Shown: positions 47,775 through 59,933, numbered from the stretch's first letter. The stretch: 64,000 nt of DNA from Apostichopus japonicus (GCF_037975245.1 NC_092568.1:25031501-25095500); one strand, 5' to 3'. A program made the numbers and translations. Notes: generated by a model not told the origin, from the sequence alone.

Positions 47775-48881
47775 CTGTATTTAGTGAAAAAAGCTTCAAA
47801 CCCAAACCCTTCTTGGCGCATGTTGGCTGAAATGCGACCAAAACATTTCTTTACATTCCTGCATGCATTTAGAGTATTTCCGTCATTGTTAAAAAAAAAT
47901 TCGCGTTTTCGACATGCCTTTAGTGAAAAGACTTCAACCTCACCCCTTTTTGGCGCCTATTTGCTAAAATGCGCCCAAAACACCTTTTCACCCTGTCTTA
48001 ACAAAATCATCTAGTTGTGAAAAATGTTGTGAAAAAATTTTTTTCCGCGTTTTCGACCTACACTAACTGAAAAAAGTCTCATACCCCCACTCCATCCTTG
48101 CGCATATTGGCAAACACTTTTTCCGCGTTTTCGACCTGCATTAAGTGAAAAAGCCTCAACATCCTTCCTCACCCCCTTCCTGGCATTTTGGCTGAAATGC
48201 GCCAGCCAAAACCCTTCTTTTCCCTCCCTTAGCAAACTCCTCTAGTTCCGCCTTTGCTAAAAACATTTCAGCGTTTTCGACCTCCATTTAGTAAAAAAAA
48301 CAGCCTACAACCCCTCACCTTCCTGGCGCATATTGACTGAAATGCGCCGAAAACTCTTAACCTTCCGCCTTGAAAAATTCTCTAGTTTCGCCATTCATTG
48401 TGTAAAAAAACATTTCCGCGTTTTCGACCGGCATTTAGTGAAACAAAATCTTCTATCCCCACCCCTCCTGGCGCATACTGGCTGAAATGCGCTCAAAATT
48501 TTTTTCACCCTCTCTTGACAAAATCATCTAGTTTCGCCATTGTAAAAAAAAAAAACATTTCCGCGTTTTCGACCTACACTACCCTCCCTTGACAAAATAA
48601 TCTAACTCATCCATTGTAAAGTACGATTTCCGCGTTTTCGACCTACATTTACTAGCTTTAAACCCGCACCCCTTTTTGGCGAATATAGGCTGAAATGCGC
48701 CCAAAAGACTTCGTCACCCTCCCTTGACAAATTCCTCTCGTTTCTGCGGTTTCCGCGTTTTCGACCTTACTATATAGCAAGGTCGATAACGCGGAAACCG
48801 CGGAAACCGTTGATATTGAACCCGGTTTTTCGATTTCCGCGGTTTCCGCGGTTTCCGCGTTTCCGCGTTATCGACCTGGCC
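47775..48881 (-). repeat. Right inverted-repeat arm of the foldback element
   Basis: Inverse of the left arm: CGCGTTTTCGACC recurs about every 140 bp from about 47908 to 48759, with the GGCGCATATTGGCTGAAATG hairpin segment in between. The outer 100 bp mirrors the left terminus, including the TATATAGCAAGGTCG segment. Confidence 0.85.
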
Positions 48882-49046
48882 AAATGTATACTGCTGTTTA
48901 CTCAGTGAAGTAAGCCGAATGTGTCTACGTCGTTAACGTTACATGTCGCAGGCCCAAAATTTCTTAGTAGTTGAATATTTGCACGCACAGTAATTGCATT
49001 AAGAGTTGAGACCGTTAGCTTAATTAGCCCGATCTGATATTACAAG

Positions 49047-49286
49047 ATGACTTCTCCTGAGGTGGGTACCGATGACGAGTAGGCCTACATTATCATTGGA
49101 AAATATCTTCCGTCGGGACTGTACCCAGAAAAGTCTACGTTAAATCTAGAAAGATCGATAAGGGGAAGATCGAAGAGCTTTAGACTGACGGGAGATGCCG
49201 ATCTAGTTTACGTCAGCCCACATGGCAACGAAGATAGGCCCTTGGCCAAAGCCCAGAAAATTAAAGCTTACAAGAAGGGTTTGGCG
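49047..49286 (+). pseudogene. KRBA2/GIN-like integrase pseudogene, exon 1
   Basis: An ATG at 49047 opens 80 codons ending exactly at a GCG|GTAAGT donor (49287). Codon 12 is TAG (49080-49082), so the frame is broken. The part after it, IIIGKYLPSGLYPEKSTLN through SKSFRL, resembles the N-terminal segment that precedes the zinc finger in KRBA2-like and other GIN/Ginger-type integrase proteins of invertebrates. The exon begins only 155 bp after the foldback target duplication, so that element sits in its 5' flank. Middle exons (zinc finger, start of the integrase core) were not found between here and 52.26 kb. Confidence 0.55.
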
Positions 49287-49289
49287 GTA

Positions 49290-52260
49290 AGTGTATTATT
49301 TGTTTATTTGTATAAAACTTTTAGGAATTATTTCCACTGAAGAAAAAAAAATTCATATGGTACGGATTCCAAAGTCAGGCCAAAATGATTCCATAGATAT
49401 GCATATAACTTGAACTAAGTGCATTGGCCATTTGGGCCTTGCAGATTATAGGTATATTTTATTATTTGTAATCACCTAAGAGTAGAACTGAAAAGTCTAA
49501 ACTTTATTAGTGTTAGAGAATATCGTGATGCATAATTAGTCGGCAAGACACGAATAGTATTAGGCTACTATAGGCTAGCCTGCTGTAGCCTAGGAGTAGG
49601 ATTTCGAGAGTTAACCCTATTTGCAAATAATTTGCTTTATTCAAATTTAAGCCACTCCGATTGGCAATCTCTGAAATAAAGCCTACTTGGTATAATTTAT
49701 GTTACTGTGGTAGTAGCTTCCAAATCTTCCGGATCAGCTGTCAGTTACATATCAGCTGTGTAGTGTGTACCCATGCTACCATGAGTATACAAGCTTTTAA
49801 TTTCAATAATGATTATGTGTTTGAAATTGCTAGGTAACAAACAAAAAGAAATCTTCAGGATAGGACTTTTCAGATTTTCTGAAAGATATGTCCTGGGATT
49901 AGTCCCCTTACTAGTTAAAACACAAGGTAGCAAGGGAGAGGGGGGGTCCCTGTCTTGTCCATTTTGGAGGATCAATTAAATTAATGAGTGTTGCTTTATT
50001 ATCTCTTTCTTTTTAGAGGTTTTCCCATATTTTTTTAATACATTGTTGCCGGGATGTGCACAGACACTGCAGCAGGTTGAATATATGCTATAGGTAATCA
50101 GTTGGCCACCTGCCCATCACTTCATTGTCAGAAGGTTAGCTGTGTTGGCTAATAATGTACGATTTAATGGGTCTTTCTGCTGGTGATATTTTAATTATGC
50201 AAACATGTACATGGTTATGGTATGAATATTCATTAAACATTCTACCACAGAAATTAAGGTTGTTAATATATGCACAAAACAATGTTGCAATTAAATTAGT
50301 GCAGGTTAAACCATGGAGCTATAAACCTGGGATTATAGCTCCATGGTTAAACCAAGTTTATATCATTTATATTAAATTTGCAATGTATTATCACATGAAG
50401 ACACTGCTTGGTGATATACTGTAGTATTGCTAAAATAGTGACCAGAATGGACCTAAAAACTAATATAGGCCTAGTGTAATCTCTTTGACAAATTTTAGGG
50501 TGGGTGAATAAATTTCTATTCAGGAGGATAGCTGGTTGTTGAGAGAAACAATTGAAAAAAGAGAAAATAAAAATGCACAACAATTTGCTTTCGTTTTATC
50601 CCACATGTTATCATGAACTTATTTGACCAAATGATAGGAGTATTTTGGTATAAGACCCTAATTTGAAAGAAAGGGATCTGAGAAGGTGGCTAATTCAATA
50701 GAAATACCGGTTCATTTCTATTTCTGTAAGAGTCCTTGTAGGACACGAGTGGTGACAATTTCACCACCTAAGTATTATTTTCATCGGCATTTCAGCAGGA
50801 GGCACATGTACACCTGATTTTGATGGAATCTGCAATGGAAGTTGTGTAACATGTATTTTTTCTTCAAATACCTATCCTAGCTCATAGGCCTTACATGTCA
50901 ATGGAAGACATATGGACCACCTTATGCGTTCAGCTTATAAATGCTAGGCCTGGGTCGAAAATACTGTTCACAAGCGGCACAGTTATTACTAAATCACTTT
51001 GCTTTTTGTCATCTAAAAGCAATATTTGTTTGTATGATTGTAACTGCAAAGTCATTCACCGTATGCATATCAAGTTATCAACCGATGCTTAAAGTTTGCA
51101 TCCCTTTGTTGGCCAGTGCAAGAGTATAAGGAGTATGTGTGGAGATTGCCCAGAGAATGAAAGATCTAGCTCATTCATTTGTTCTTAAAGTTATAATTTA
51201 CTAAGCATATATTAAAGATGATCATGATGGTGGTACATTCAGTAGACTTAATGACTTGCAGTACCGGCGCGAATTTTCATGTACTGCAGCCATAAACACA
51301 AATTCCGCTAAGAACACATGTTGGTATTTTTTTTTAGCTGCGTATAATTAAAGCAACAGGAAAACCTTTACATAGGACTTCATAATTATCTGATATGAAT
51401 TTCAAAATGAAAAGAAAACTGAATTGTGATATGAAGCAAGAATGACACATGAACATAACAGAGTTCAGTAGTTGGTATCCGAGAAAATGTCCTAGGTAGT
51501 ACATTCATATGCAGTTCATAACTAAAGTACCAACAAAGCCATATCCTTTTGTCCAAAATGCATCCCCAAATGAACCCATATGCTTATTTCAACATCTATT
51601 TAAGTAAAATTTGCTACTTGGTTAATAACCAAGAAGTCTTTCCTTCCATACTGTAACTCTACAGTGTGAATTTCTGTCATTAATATAAAAAATTCTGCAA
51701 ATTCCCTTCAAAGATTAATTTCTAACATTTCTAAATGCTTACAATATATATATACCAAAGTACAGGTTGTACGATGGAGGTAAACTCCATGGTTGTACCA
51801 ATGTATGCTTCCTACATCAATTAGGTGTAACCCTGTCATCTCACTGACATTTTCCAAGGCAATTTTCTGACTAACTATCAATCACTCATCCAGGTACTTA
51901 TACATCTGTCCCCCCCCCCCCACCCCACATTCAAAGGTGATGAAAATAGTTACCAGGCCTATGATAGTCCCTAGTGACAATTACCAGCTACATTGTCAGC
52001 TAGATCACTGCATGTGATTTGCATCTCACTTTAGAGATTTCCCATCGGACTTCCATATAACAGTTGGGTTTGACAAGTCAGTAAGTAATAGGTTTGGTAA
52101 TGAAGAAAAAAATTGGTAACAGAGTCTTCCAGTGTGAGTTACAATAAAAATAAAAAAAACAATTGAATGTTTAGCATTTTACAAAACTCAGATATAAATC
52201 ACTTGAACATCAGTTGTATGATTAGATTGTGTATGGTTCTGAATGCCATTTTACTTCTTT
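49290..52260 (+). other. Intron or gap of the integrase pseudogene
   Basis: No exon could be recognised with confidence. A 15-bp inverted repeat with a 10-base loop lies at 50309-50348 (AACCATGGAGCTATA), a small hairpin. Otherwise AT-rich. Confidence 0.4.
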
Positions 52261-52265
52261 TTTAG

Positions 52266-52427
52266 ATGGGTGTGGATATGATTGGATCCCTTCCAGAGAC
52301 CATCAATGGAAATAAGTACATCATATAAGCCCTATGTGACTATTTTTTCAAAATGGCCAGAGGCTGTTGCTGTAAGAAACAAAACAGCAAAAACTGTTGC
52401 AAACTTTCTGCTTGAAACCATGGCCAG
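52266..52427 (+). pseudogene. Integrase pseudogene, exon with first catalytic Asp
   Basis: Between a TTTTTTAG acceptor and a CAG|GTAAAT donor. It starts GVDMIGSLPETINGNKYII, the strand of the retroviral-type integrase core (rve) that bears the first Asp of the D-D-E triad. This is followed at once by TAA and a frame change, after which the other frame shows the usual WPEAVAVRNKTAKTVANFLL part. One stop and one frameshift show it is inactive. Confidence 0.75.
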
Positions 52428-52729
52428 GTAAATATCCATCTACTTTACATGGAATTAGTTACGCAGACCTGCATTTGCACTGTTTTAACTGTGACCCAGA
52501 AAGCGGCCAAATGGTTACAGGAATTTATAGAAGTTGTTTTTTAAGTTAATGTCAATAAAATGTTAGTGGGATATGGTCAGTGCTTTTTACCTTTTTTTTT
52601 ATTTTTAAATCAGTGCTGAAATGATTTCCTGATTAAACCATGCAGCCATTCTGCAGATGCCAGTAGTTCATTACATTACTCGTAATCAATACTTTAACAA
52701 TAGTTATTTAAATGTTTCCATTTATTTAG

Positions 52730-53020
52730 ATTTGGGTGCATGAAAATTGTCATCTCAGACCAGAGAGGAGAATTTGTTAATGCTCTGAACAAGTCCCTGT
52801 TTGACATGATAGGGGTGTAACACAGAGAATCCTCTAGCTACCACCCACATACCAATGGGCTTGATGAAAGATTCAACCAAACTCTGCAAAGGTCACTCAT
52901 CAAGGTTGTCAATGAAAACCAAGATGACTGAGATGAAATGCTGTCTTCAATTCTCATGGGGTACCATACAGCCAAACATGGTTCAATAGGTCTTTCACCT
53001 TTTGCTGTGATGTTTGGAAG
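52730..53020 (+). pseudogene. Integrase pseudogene, exon with second Asp and Glu
   Basis: Acceptor TTTATTTAG at 52729, donor GTTTGT at 53021. Encodes KIVISDQRGEFVNALNKS (second Asp) and, further on, the stretch YHPHTNGLDERFNQTLQRS with the catalytic Glu, both hallmarks of rve integrases. Stops interrupt it at GV-TAA-HRES and at NQDD-TGA-DEM. The order and spacing with the previous exon show one gene, not scattered fragments. Related intact genes are the KRBA2-like and GIN1 proteins, domesticated from or encoded by Ginger/gypsy-type elements. It lacks reverse transcriptase and RNase H in the visible sequence. Confidence 0.85.
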
Positions 53021-53598
53021 GTTTGTAATAATTTAAACCTACCATTGCTGAATAGAGATTTACATTTGCTAAGGCCATATACAGAGAAAAGCAATCAGGG
53101 ATAAGAGAGTTTGGACAAATCTTGCATAGCTACACCAGTCCTCTGTATGATAAAATCTAATTTGACACATCCCAGGTCCTGGGAAAAACCGCTAAATAGA
53201 GGACCATCAATAACCCAATTTAAGTTACAATATCTAAACAAATAAATATTAACCCTGTATATGGTACACTCTGCAGCAAGTACAAAATATGAACATTCAT
53301 TAAACTGTAAATGCATGCCCATTAATTTAAAAGATACATTCAATTAATGCTACTGACATTGGTTTTGTTTTTCATATACTATATATTTATCATAATTGGC
53401 TGGTATGCAAGTTGGACGTATAACAGCACAGAATATATATAAGGGTTTTATATTTGTGCTGGTTTGAGTATGTGATGTGACTCAAATTTCTGGTTCAATG
53501 GTCTTAATAGTGAAAATAAAATATATAATAATTGATTTTTTCTTCAGTCAACAAAGTGTTGTGAATAATTGATTGTTAATTTATCTTCATATATCCAG

Positions 53599-53799
53599 AG
53601 AGCAATGCTACCAGTCGACATTGAAGACTCCATTGTCCAACCAGAAGCTCCTAAGTACAGACTGCAGCGATGCACAGCGGGAGAGGGTTTTTCAACTCAT
53701 GTCACAGTCGTGGGACATAATCAAAGGTGTTGTGAAAGAAAATATTGGCAAAGCCCAAGAACGGCAAAAAAAGAATTTGGATAATAGGCACCAAAAAAG
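53599..53799 (+). pseudogene. Integrase pseudogene, post-core exon
   Basis: Acceptor ATATATCCAG at 53598, donor AAG|GTAATT at 53800. The 5' part reads MLPVDIEDSIVQPEAPKY in one frame; the 3' part reads RERVFQLMSQSWDIIKGVV and ends NLDNRHQKR in another, typical of the region after the integrase core. At least two frame changes are therefore present. Confidence 0.7.
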
Positions 53800-53906
53800 G
53801 TAATTATATATGCTATGTTGTACATTGAAGTTGTAGTTAAATGAATGGCAACATATGCATTGTATTATGATGTTTACGTATATCTGCTGGATTTTATTTT
53901 ATTCAG

Positions 53907-54111
53907 AGCTTCGAAGTTGGTTCCAGTGTTCTCGTACGGAATGCTAGAAAGGATGCCCGAATAGGAGGGAAGCTTGAAAACTCTCGGCTAATTGGGCCGT
54001 ATGAAGTGAAGGCTGTGAATGAGAAAGGACTGTACACACTTATGAACAGTACCACAGGCCTTCCTCAGAAGAAGAAATTTAATTTAATTCTACTTAAAGA
54101 ATTTTGCACAA
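53907..54111 (+). pseudogene. Integrase pseudogene, C-terminal chromatin/DNA-binding exon
   Basis: After the ATTTTATTCAG acceptor, FEVGSSVLVRNARKDARIGG then KLENSRLIGPYEVKAVNEKG is the SH3-like C-terminal domain of gypsy/GIN integrases (V-G-x-x-V-x-V-R, G-P-Y-x-V). This exon has no internal stop but is out of frame with the upstream exon by a base. It ends near ACAA|GTAAGA. Confidence 0.7.
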
Positions 54112-54131
54112 GTAAGATTTCTTTGCAGTAT

Positions 54132-54687
54132 TTTGTTTTTTTTTTTGGGGGGGGGGGTGGGGGAGGAGGAGGATTGGCATGATTCCTCCAGAATTTCCTT
54201 AAAAATAATCAGCAACTTAATCAGTTCTGAGTATTTGCTGGCTTATGTGAGGGTAAAGGACTGTAGCTGTCTTCACACAATAAATCAGTTTCGACTTAAT
54301 GGCTTAAGAAATTAACCATTATTGCCAACAATAATAAAGACAGGAATAAGTTAATTAGAAGAAAACTTCAGGTTCCTGACAATTGTTTTCAGAAATTAAA
54401 TTTCATTTGTTTTAGTTTCGAGAAGATAATTTTATGTGATGTCAGTTTGAAACTCTGCAATATAATGTTCAACTTCTGAAGAGCAGCTTTCCTGGCTTTG
54501 ATAATAATTGTAACCTATTCATTCATGCTGGCGTGTGTGTACCGCCCACATTGTAAACACGATATCTCAAGAATCGAAGCTTAGATTGATCCCATAGTTT
54601 GTGCAAAAGAGTACATTGTTGAGTACAAGAAGGGTTTTGTATTGTTTGAGGTCAAAGGTCATTTGGGTCAGAAGCCTAATGTTGTGG
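54132..54687. other. Intron with decayed dispersed repeat
   Basis: Poly-T/poly-G at 54139-54175. From about 54550 comes part of a degenerate repeat (GATATCTCAAGAATCGAAG, GAGGTCAAAGGTCATTTGGG) seen again at 55835-56060 and 58620-59110. Confidence 0.5.
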
Positions 54688-54695
54688 GCCGAGGT

Positions 54696-55629
54696 CATAG
54701 GGGTACGGGACCATTTTAGTTTGGGGGCAGAAAGTTTTGTGTCCGAAAGTTCCCGTGACACTATCTAAGCGGCGCGCCACCATCGGTTGGCGCGTAGCGT
54801 ACAGGAACATTTTTGGCAAAAAAAGCCTCTCAGATTGCCGGGAACGGCACATCTGAGGCCTTGCAAGTTGCATATAAACATTCTTTCTTTTATAATCTCA
54901 CATTTTAGAAATTTACACTTCCCCACACAAATTTGGCAAATTAGAAGAAGAAAAAATGGTTACATCACTTTGAAGAGGAAAAATAGGACAGTATATTTTT
55001 AAGCTCATATTTAGTTACCGTATTTATTATAATAACACAGTACTCAGCTACCTCCAGAAAAACATTCATTGTTCAACGACACGTAGGCGGGATAATGTCG
55101 CTATGTCGGGTGAGACTGCAATTTGTCTCACAAAACAGTATAAAATGTAACAAAGAATGTGATAAACCTGTACTTCTAGGCTTGTAGGCACTCCCCCCCC
55201 CCCCCCACCATCCATTCCATCAAAAAGAAAATGTTTCTTATATACACTCATGTCGGAGATGTCCAGGTATACAGTTGACTAGTTAGAAAAAAAATTGATC
55301 GTGCAAAATGCGTGGTAGCCCAGGTGAGCTACGCTTACGGTGGTGTTACACGGAAATATTCGGGCATCATGATGCTAAATAAAGAAAATCAATGAATTGT
55401 CGGGCAAAAATTTGAAAAACGTTTGGGCAAGCTACTGCATATCTATATATCTATATCTATATATATATCTATATATATATCTATATATCTATATATCTAT
55501 ATATCTATATATATATATATATATATATCTATATATCTATATATATATATATCTATATCTTTATATCTATATATATATATCTATATATATATATATCTAT
55601 ATATATATAGATATATATATATATATATA

Positions 55630-55720
<91 letters not shown>

Positions 55721-55826
55721 TCTCCTCATAGGCTGCCCGAATTTTTCAGGACTTTTGCCTGAATTTCTTGTCCTCTGGAAATTTGTTTTTTAAGACTGCC
55801 CCCCCCCCCCGCCTCGTACGCCTATG
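54696..55826. mobile_element. hAT-like non-autonomous element, 1.13 kb
   Basis: Starts CATAGGGGTACGGG and ends with its inverse, CTCGTACGCCTATG. A perfect 8-bp duplication GCCGAGGT flanks it at 54688-54695 and 55827-55834. The left part matches the elements at 34281 and 41240 (ACTATCTAAGCGGCGCG, TTGGCGCGTAGCGTAC). A (TA)n tract (55439-55718) and poly-C runs fill the right half. No transposase. It lies in an intron of the integrase pseudogene. Confidence 0.85.
55439..55718. repeat. (TA)n microsatellite with TATC variants
   Basis: About 280 bases of TA repeats with regular CTATATAT/CTATAT interruptions in the first half and pure TA in the second. Confidence 0.95.
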
Positions 55827-55834
55827 GCCGAGGT

Positions 55835-56060
55835 CAATGGATCGTTTGAGGGTTCAAATTGTGAAAACCATGTTTTACACAATATTTCAAAAGGACAGAT
55901 GCCATATTTAGTATGTTGATGTATCACAATTATTAAAAGAAACCTGTTGTTGAGGTCATCATCATTTCAGGATAGCCTGTGATATTGCAAATTTATTGTT
56001 TGTCACATCACACTGCTTTACTAAGATCGAGTAAGTTGTACACCCTATAACTATAAATTA
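55835..56060. repeat. Decayed dispersed repeat
   Basis: Contains CCATATTTAGTATGTTGATG, TATCACAATTATT and TTGTTTGTCACATCACACTG followed by CTTTACTAAGATCGAGTAAG; a similar order is at 58800-59080. It is a degenerate short tandem family of about 120-130 bp units. Confidence 0.55.
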
Positions 56061-56343
56061 TGTCAGATTCATGAAAAAAAAACAGCTCATGTTACATCAT
56101 TGAATTAATGCTATTTTAAAGAAGCACATGGCATTGCTCACAATATTGCTAGTAATATGAGTAATACTATAATAATATTCCCAAGTAATTTTCTGTGCTA
56201 TGATAGCTGAAGGAGAGAGGGAATCCCTTATACTGGCCAAGTGACAAGTTTTTCAAAATATTTTCGTAAGGCCTATTTTTACAATTCATGGTTAAGTAAG
56301 TTTCCAGTGTGATATGATTGTGTTCTTTGCTTTGATTCAACAG

Positions 56344-56426
56344 AGATCTGTTTGCAACAGTTTTTCTTCAAGTTCCACGAAGCAGTTGTATGACCAATTG
56401 AAGAAACTCAAAAAGTTTGAAGTACA
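56344..56426 (+). pseudogene. Possible further exon of the integrase pseudogene
   Basis: Acceptor TTGATTCAACAG, donor ACA|GTAAGT. One frame gives SSSTKQLYDQLKKLKKFEVQ, coding-like and without a stop. Attribution to the same gene rests on position and plausible C-terminal tail similarity to KRBA2-like proteins. Confidence 0.35.
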
Positions 56427-56984
56427 GTAAGTGTTAAATAAAGTGGGATTATATGCACTCTATAATCATGCAGTTACTGATACCAACCTCTCAGTGGTAT
56501 ACATTGGCAGTTACAAGCAAAATTTTGTAGTGCTTAAGCAACTCTCAAAATTCAAGCAGAAACAAATATTGATTAATATTAATGATAAAGGTGCTCTACT
56601 TGTTACCTATCATCATCGCTCGGCCAAACGCTTTTAGATGTTTCGCTACTTGTTGCAAACTTTTTTTGTGCTATATAGTAATGATATGTATACTTTCAAT
56701 GGTTAAGCACTGCATTTAAAGGAACTTTTTATTGCAAAATGGGATCCAGTCCTTCTGGTCATATCATTGTTTGTAAGTTTATCGCCCTAAGCCTTGCCTT
56801 GTCATGAATTTTACTTTCTGTGATTGAGTGCTTGAACTGTTGGCCTGTCCTGCCAGAAAATTTGAATCTAACACTGACTTACGTCGAGACGTGACCTTAG
56901 TGCTGCAAATAGGTCACACTTGATCAGATCTCACTCTAAGCTTGGCCTTGATACAATACACAGGAATGCGTACAGACTTCAATA

Positions 56985-57450
56985 GGCTATCAACTTGCCA
57001 TACTGTATATCTGAATGCTCGCATGCTCAAGGAGGATCAGATCCCACATTTGGGGATTCAAGTTGCTATACTCTGAATAATCGCATGCTTAAGGAGGATC
57101 AAGCAGACCCCACAAATGAGGTGATCAACTTGCTAGTCTGAATCTCACATGCTCAAGTAGGACGAGACCTACAAGGGCGATCAACTTGCTATAGTTTGCA
57201 TTCTCGCATGCTCAAGGATGATCAGACCCTACAATTTGGGTGATCAACATCCGATGGTATAAATTATTGCATGGTTAAGGAGGATCAGACCCACAAGGGC
57301 GAACGACATGCTAGTCTGAATATACTGCATACATGCTCACGGTGGATCAGACCCACAATTGGGGGATCAGTCTGAATGCTCGCATGCTCATGGAGGATCA
57401 GATCTGCATTTGTGGCAATAAACAATATTGCTAGTCTGAATGCTTCACCT
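56985..57450. repeat. Minisatellite, about 60-65-bp units (about 7 copies)
   Basis: TCTGAATGCTCGCATGCTCA and AGGAGGATCAGACC, with GATCAACTTGCTA, recur with drift from 56985 to 57450. It lies within the putative last intron of the integrase pseudogene. Confidence 0.8.
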
Positions 57451-57598
57451 TGTTATTACCGAATGCTGCAACATACATTAATTTGAAGTACCCATTCGTA
57501 ATGATTGCTGAAATCATGTTTTCACAGTAATATTTACTTTCTATTTAATTTCTGTAACTTTGAAGCAATGCTTACTATTCATGCGTCCTTTTCTGCAG

Positions 57599-57725
57599 GC
57601 TGAATTACCTCAATGACGTTCTTGTCTCTCATGCTGTGGACCATCTCTACCACCTTGTCACAGGTTGCACCGAAACAGAAGCTGAAGCAGCCTGTAGTCA
57701 ACTGGGCAAAAGCTTACCAAAGTAA
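57599..57725 (+). pseudogene. Possible last exon of the integrase pseudogene
   Basis: TTTTCTGCAG acceptor at 57598, then a frame reading LNYLNDVLVSHAVDHLYHLV and on to ACSQLGKSLPK before TAA at 57723-57725. Amphipathic and coding-like. The link to the integrase gene is inferred. Confidence 0.35.
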
Positions 57726-57729
57726 TGAT

Positions 57730-59220
57730 CCTGATGCACAATTATCTTTTAAATATGATATGTGGTGTAAACATGCATTTTTTAGCTTGAATGTGAATAC
57801 ATATAAACTTCTCTATTTAGTCAATAATTTTAAACTTTTATGTATAGGTATAGGTTGGTGCCAAGGGTCAGAGCATTTCACCAGGATATGAAGGGAGGCT
57901 ATCCAAGCTGAATATGATGAGGTTGGAGATGATCAGGTGTTTGAGTATAACAACCAGTGGTTAAGACAAGAACTTGATAATTTACGATAAAAAGGTTTCT
58001 TTCTTTCATGCATATCGTTATTGTTTGTCCCCCACCCCCACTGATAGGCAATTCCAGAAAAAAAATCCTGCTTGAAGTTTAAGTATGTTTATATGTGCAA
58101 GTTAGATTAAAAACAACAAGCAACAAGAAAAACAAAGCATAAATGCTGTCAGATCACTTTTTGGAACCGGCAATAAGTGTCCTTATATTAAGCAATATTT
58201 AATTCACACATTCCCTCTGTTCAAACCACACTAGATTGGTTTCAATTCAATTCATAACCCCCCCCCCCCTCACACACACACTTCCTCCCCCTCCATATAT
58301 ATCAAAGGGTCTGTTTTTCTCCCCCTGGCAAGGAGAAAAATATGCACACAATTAGTATACTGAATAGAATTAGTATTTCTATTATCTTATAATGCATAAG
58401 TAATGTCATTGTAAGGTTGAATCAAGAGCAATGTTCCCAGAGAACTCCAGTCAGAATGATGGTATAAGTAAATCCTGGGATTGTTTTTGTTGATTGTGAA
58501 GTTCAAAGGACTCTAAGGTGACAAAACTCTAACAAAAGTCTCACATAACAAGCATATATTTTACCACACATAGAAATTAAGTTGTTCTATTGGTAGTTGT
58601 AATCTATAAACTCATGTGTCACATCCAGGACAGTAAATGGCAGTTAGTTCGTCTTTCTTCAGGTAAAAAGAAGGGAAGCTTGGAAAATGTAAGATTTGGT
58701 ATGTATGTGAATCATATTGATTATATCCTATATGTTTGGGGTGGATGTCAAGGGGTAAACAGGGTTCAAGTTGTGAAAACCTTGTAAATTATAAGTTCAA
58801 GAAAGGAAGCTGAACAGATACCATATTTAGTCTGTAAGTATACCACATGGCTAAAAGAGGCCTTTGTTATTGTGAAGATTAACAGAGGTCAAATTTTGTA
58901 AACCTTTAAAACTTGATATCTCAAGTTGAGGAAGTTGGAAGAAATCTCATATTTACTGTAGTATGTATCACATTGAGTGAGTACAAGCAGGCTATCAGTG
59001 GTCATTTGTGTCAGCATCTGTCATCGTGAATATACTGTTTGTCACTTCTTGCTGTATTACTAAGATCAAGTGTGTCAGTATGTCCCATTCATATGAAAAT
59101 ACTCATGTTGGATCATAGAAACCACAGCCTGGTTTATGCATAGATGCTACTTGACAGCTGTCCTCATATGCCATTCAAGTATATCAAGGCAAGTAAGTTT
59201 CTTTACCTGTGATGCATTAT
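57730..59220. other. Non-coding stretch with decayed repeats
   Basis: From about 58620 to 59110 there are two or three degenerate copies of the repeat at 55835 (AACTTGATATCTCAAG, CATATTTACTGTAG, TATCACATTGAGTGAGTACA). A poly-C run is at 58259-58269. No other feature. Confidence 0.5.
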
Positions 59221-59224
59221 GTAG

Positions 59225-59828
59225 TTGTTGCAACTGAATAAGCGTTTTCGTAGAAAAGGTCTTGTATCATGTAAGTTAACTAAAATCTCAATTAAAGATG
59301 CAGAAGTAGGACGCACTCATCATACAGTATATCCAGGTGTTTGTATTGATGACAAACTAAGTTTCACTGGTCATATAAGCAGAATACTTAAAAGGGTGTA
59401 CTTCATAGTCTCAACTCTATCGTATATAGTTCCATATTTTCATGTTGATGTAAGTTTTTACTGCCAATATCTTACCACACCTAATATATGCTGTTTCTGC
59501 TTGGTATCACTTTTTATGAATTAAAGATAATAAGAGAATTTTTTTTTTAAAGTATTGTTCTAAAATTTTTAATATAGATTTTAACTTTCTTATGAGTACT
59601 GTAAACAATGCTGCTAAAAATGAGTTCATTAGAAGTGTAAATTGCATACAGAGAAATGACAGACATTCTTTGCAAACCGAACTTAACTCTCTACTTCGAG
59701 AAACTACTAGGTATAATCTGAGAAACAAAGCAATAACACCAAAATTCAGAATTAATGTGTATAGAAATAGTTTTATTTATCGTGCTGCTATTTATTTACA
59801 AAATGGTTATCTGGATAATTTATTGTAG
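59225..59828 (+). pseudogene. Remnant of non-LTR retrotransposon reverse transcriptase (3' end)
   Basis: Two adjacent frames give VYPGVCIDDKLSFTGHI (the LGV-x-ID-x-L-x-F-x-x-HI motif of the region after the RT palm in Jockey/CR1/L2-type ORF2) and, from 59592, RHSLQTELNSLLRETTRYNL followed by an [12 protein letters not shown] end that fits the C-terminus of such proteins. A frameshift and stops separate them. A (TA)n tract begins 20 bases after the stop, as at the 3' ends of some CR1/L2 elements. The rest of the element is missing (5' truncation). Confidence 0.7.
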
Positions 59829-59847
59829 ACAGCTGCACTTGTACGTT

Positions 59848-59851
59848 TTGT

Positions 59852-59933
<82 letters not shown>

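Larger units (their letters stand above)
44659..48881. mobile_element. Foldback-type DNA transposon, 4.2 kb, non-autonomous
   Basis: The ends GGCCAGGTCGATAACGCGG and CCGCGTTATCGACCTGGCC are perfect inverses. A 10-bp duplication AAATGTATAC lies directly outside both (44649-44658 and 48882-48891). The left arm (to about 45830) and right arm (from about 47775) are inverted copies of about 1.1 kb, each built from tandem units of about 145 bp. Long tandem-repeat arms and a 9-10-bp target duplication fit Foldback or Mutator-like (MULE) elements. The middle holds four about 180-bp repeats and a (TA)n tract. I found no transposase, so it would depend on an enzyme made elsewhere. Confidence 0.85.
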
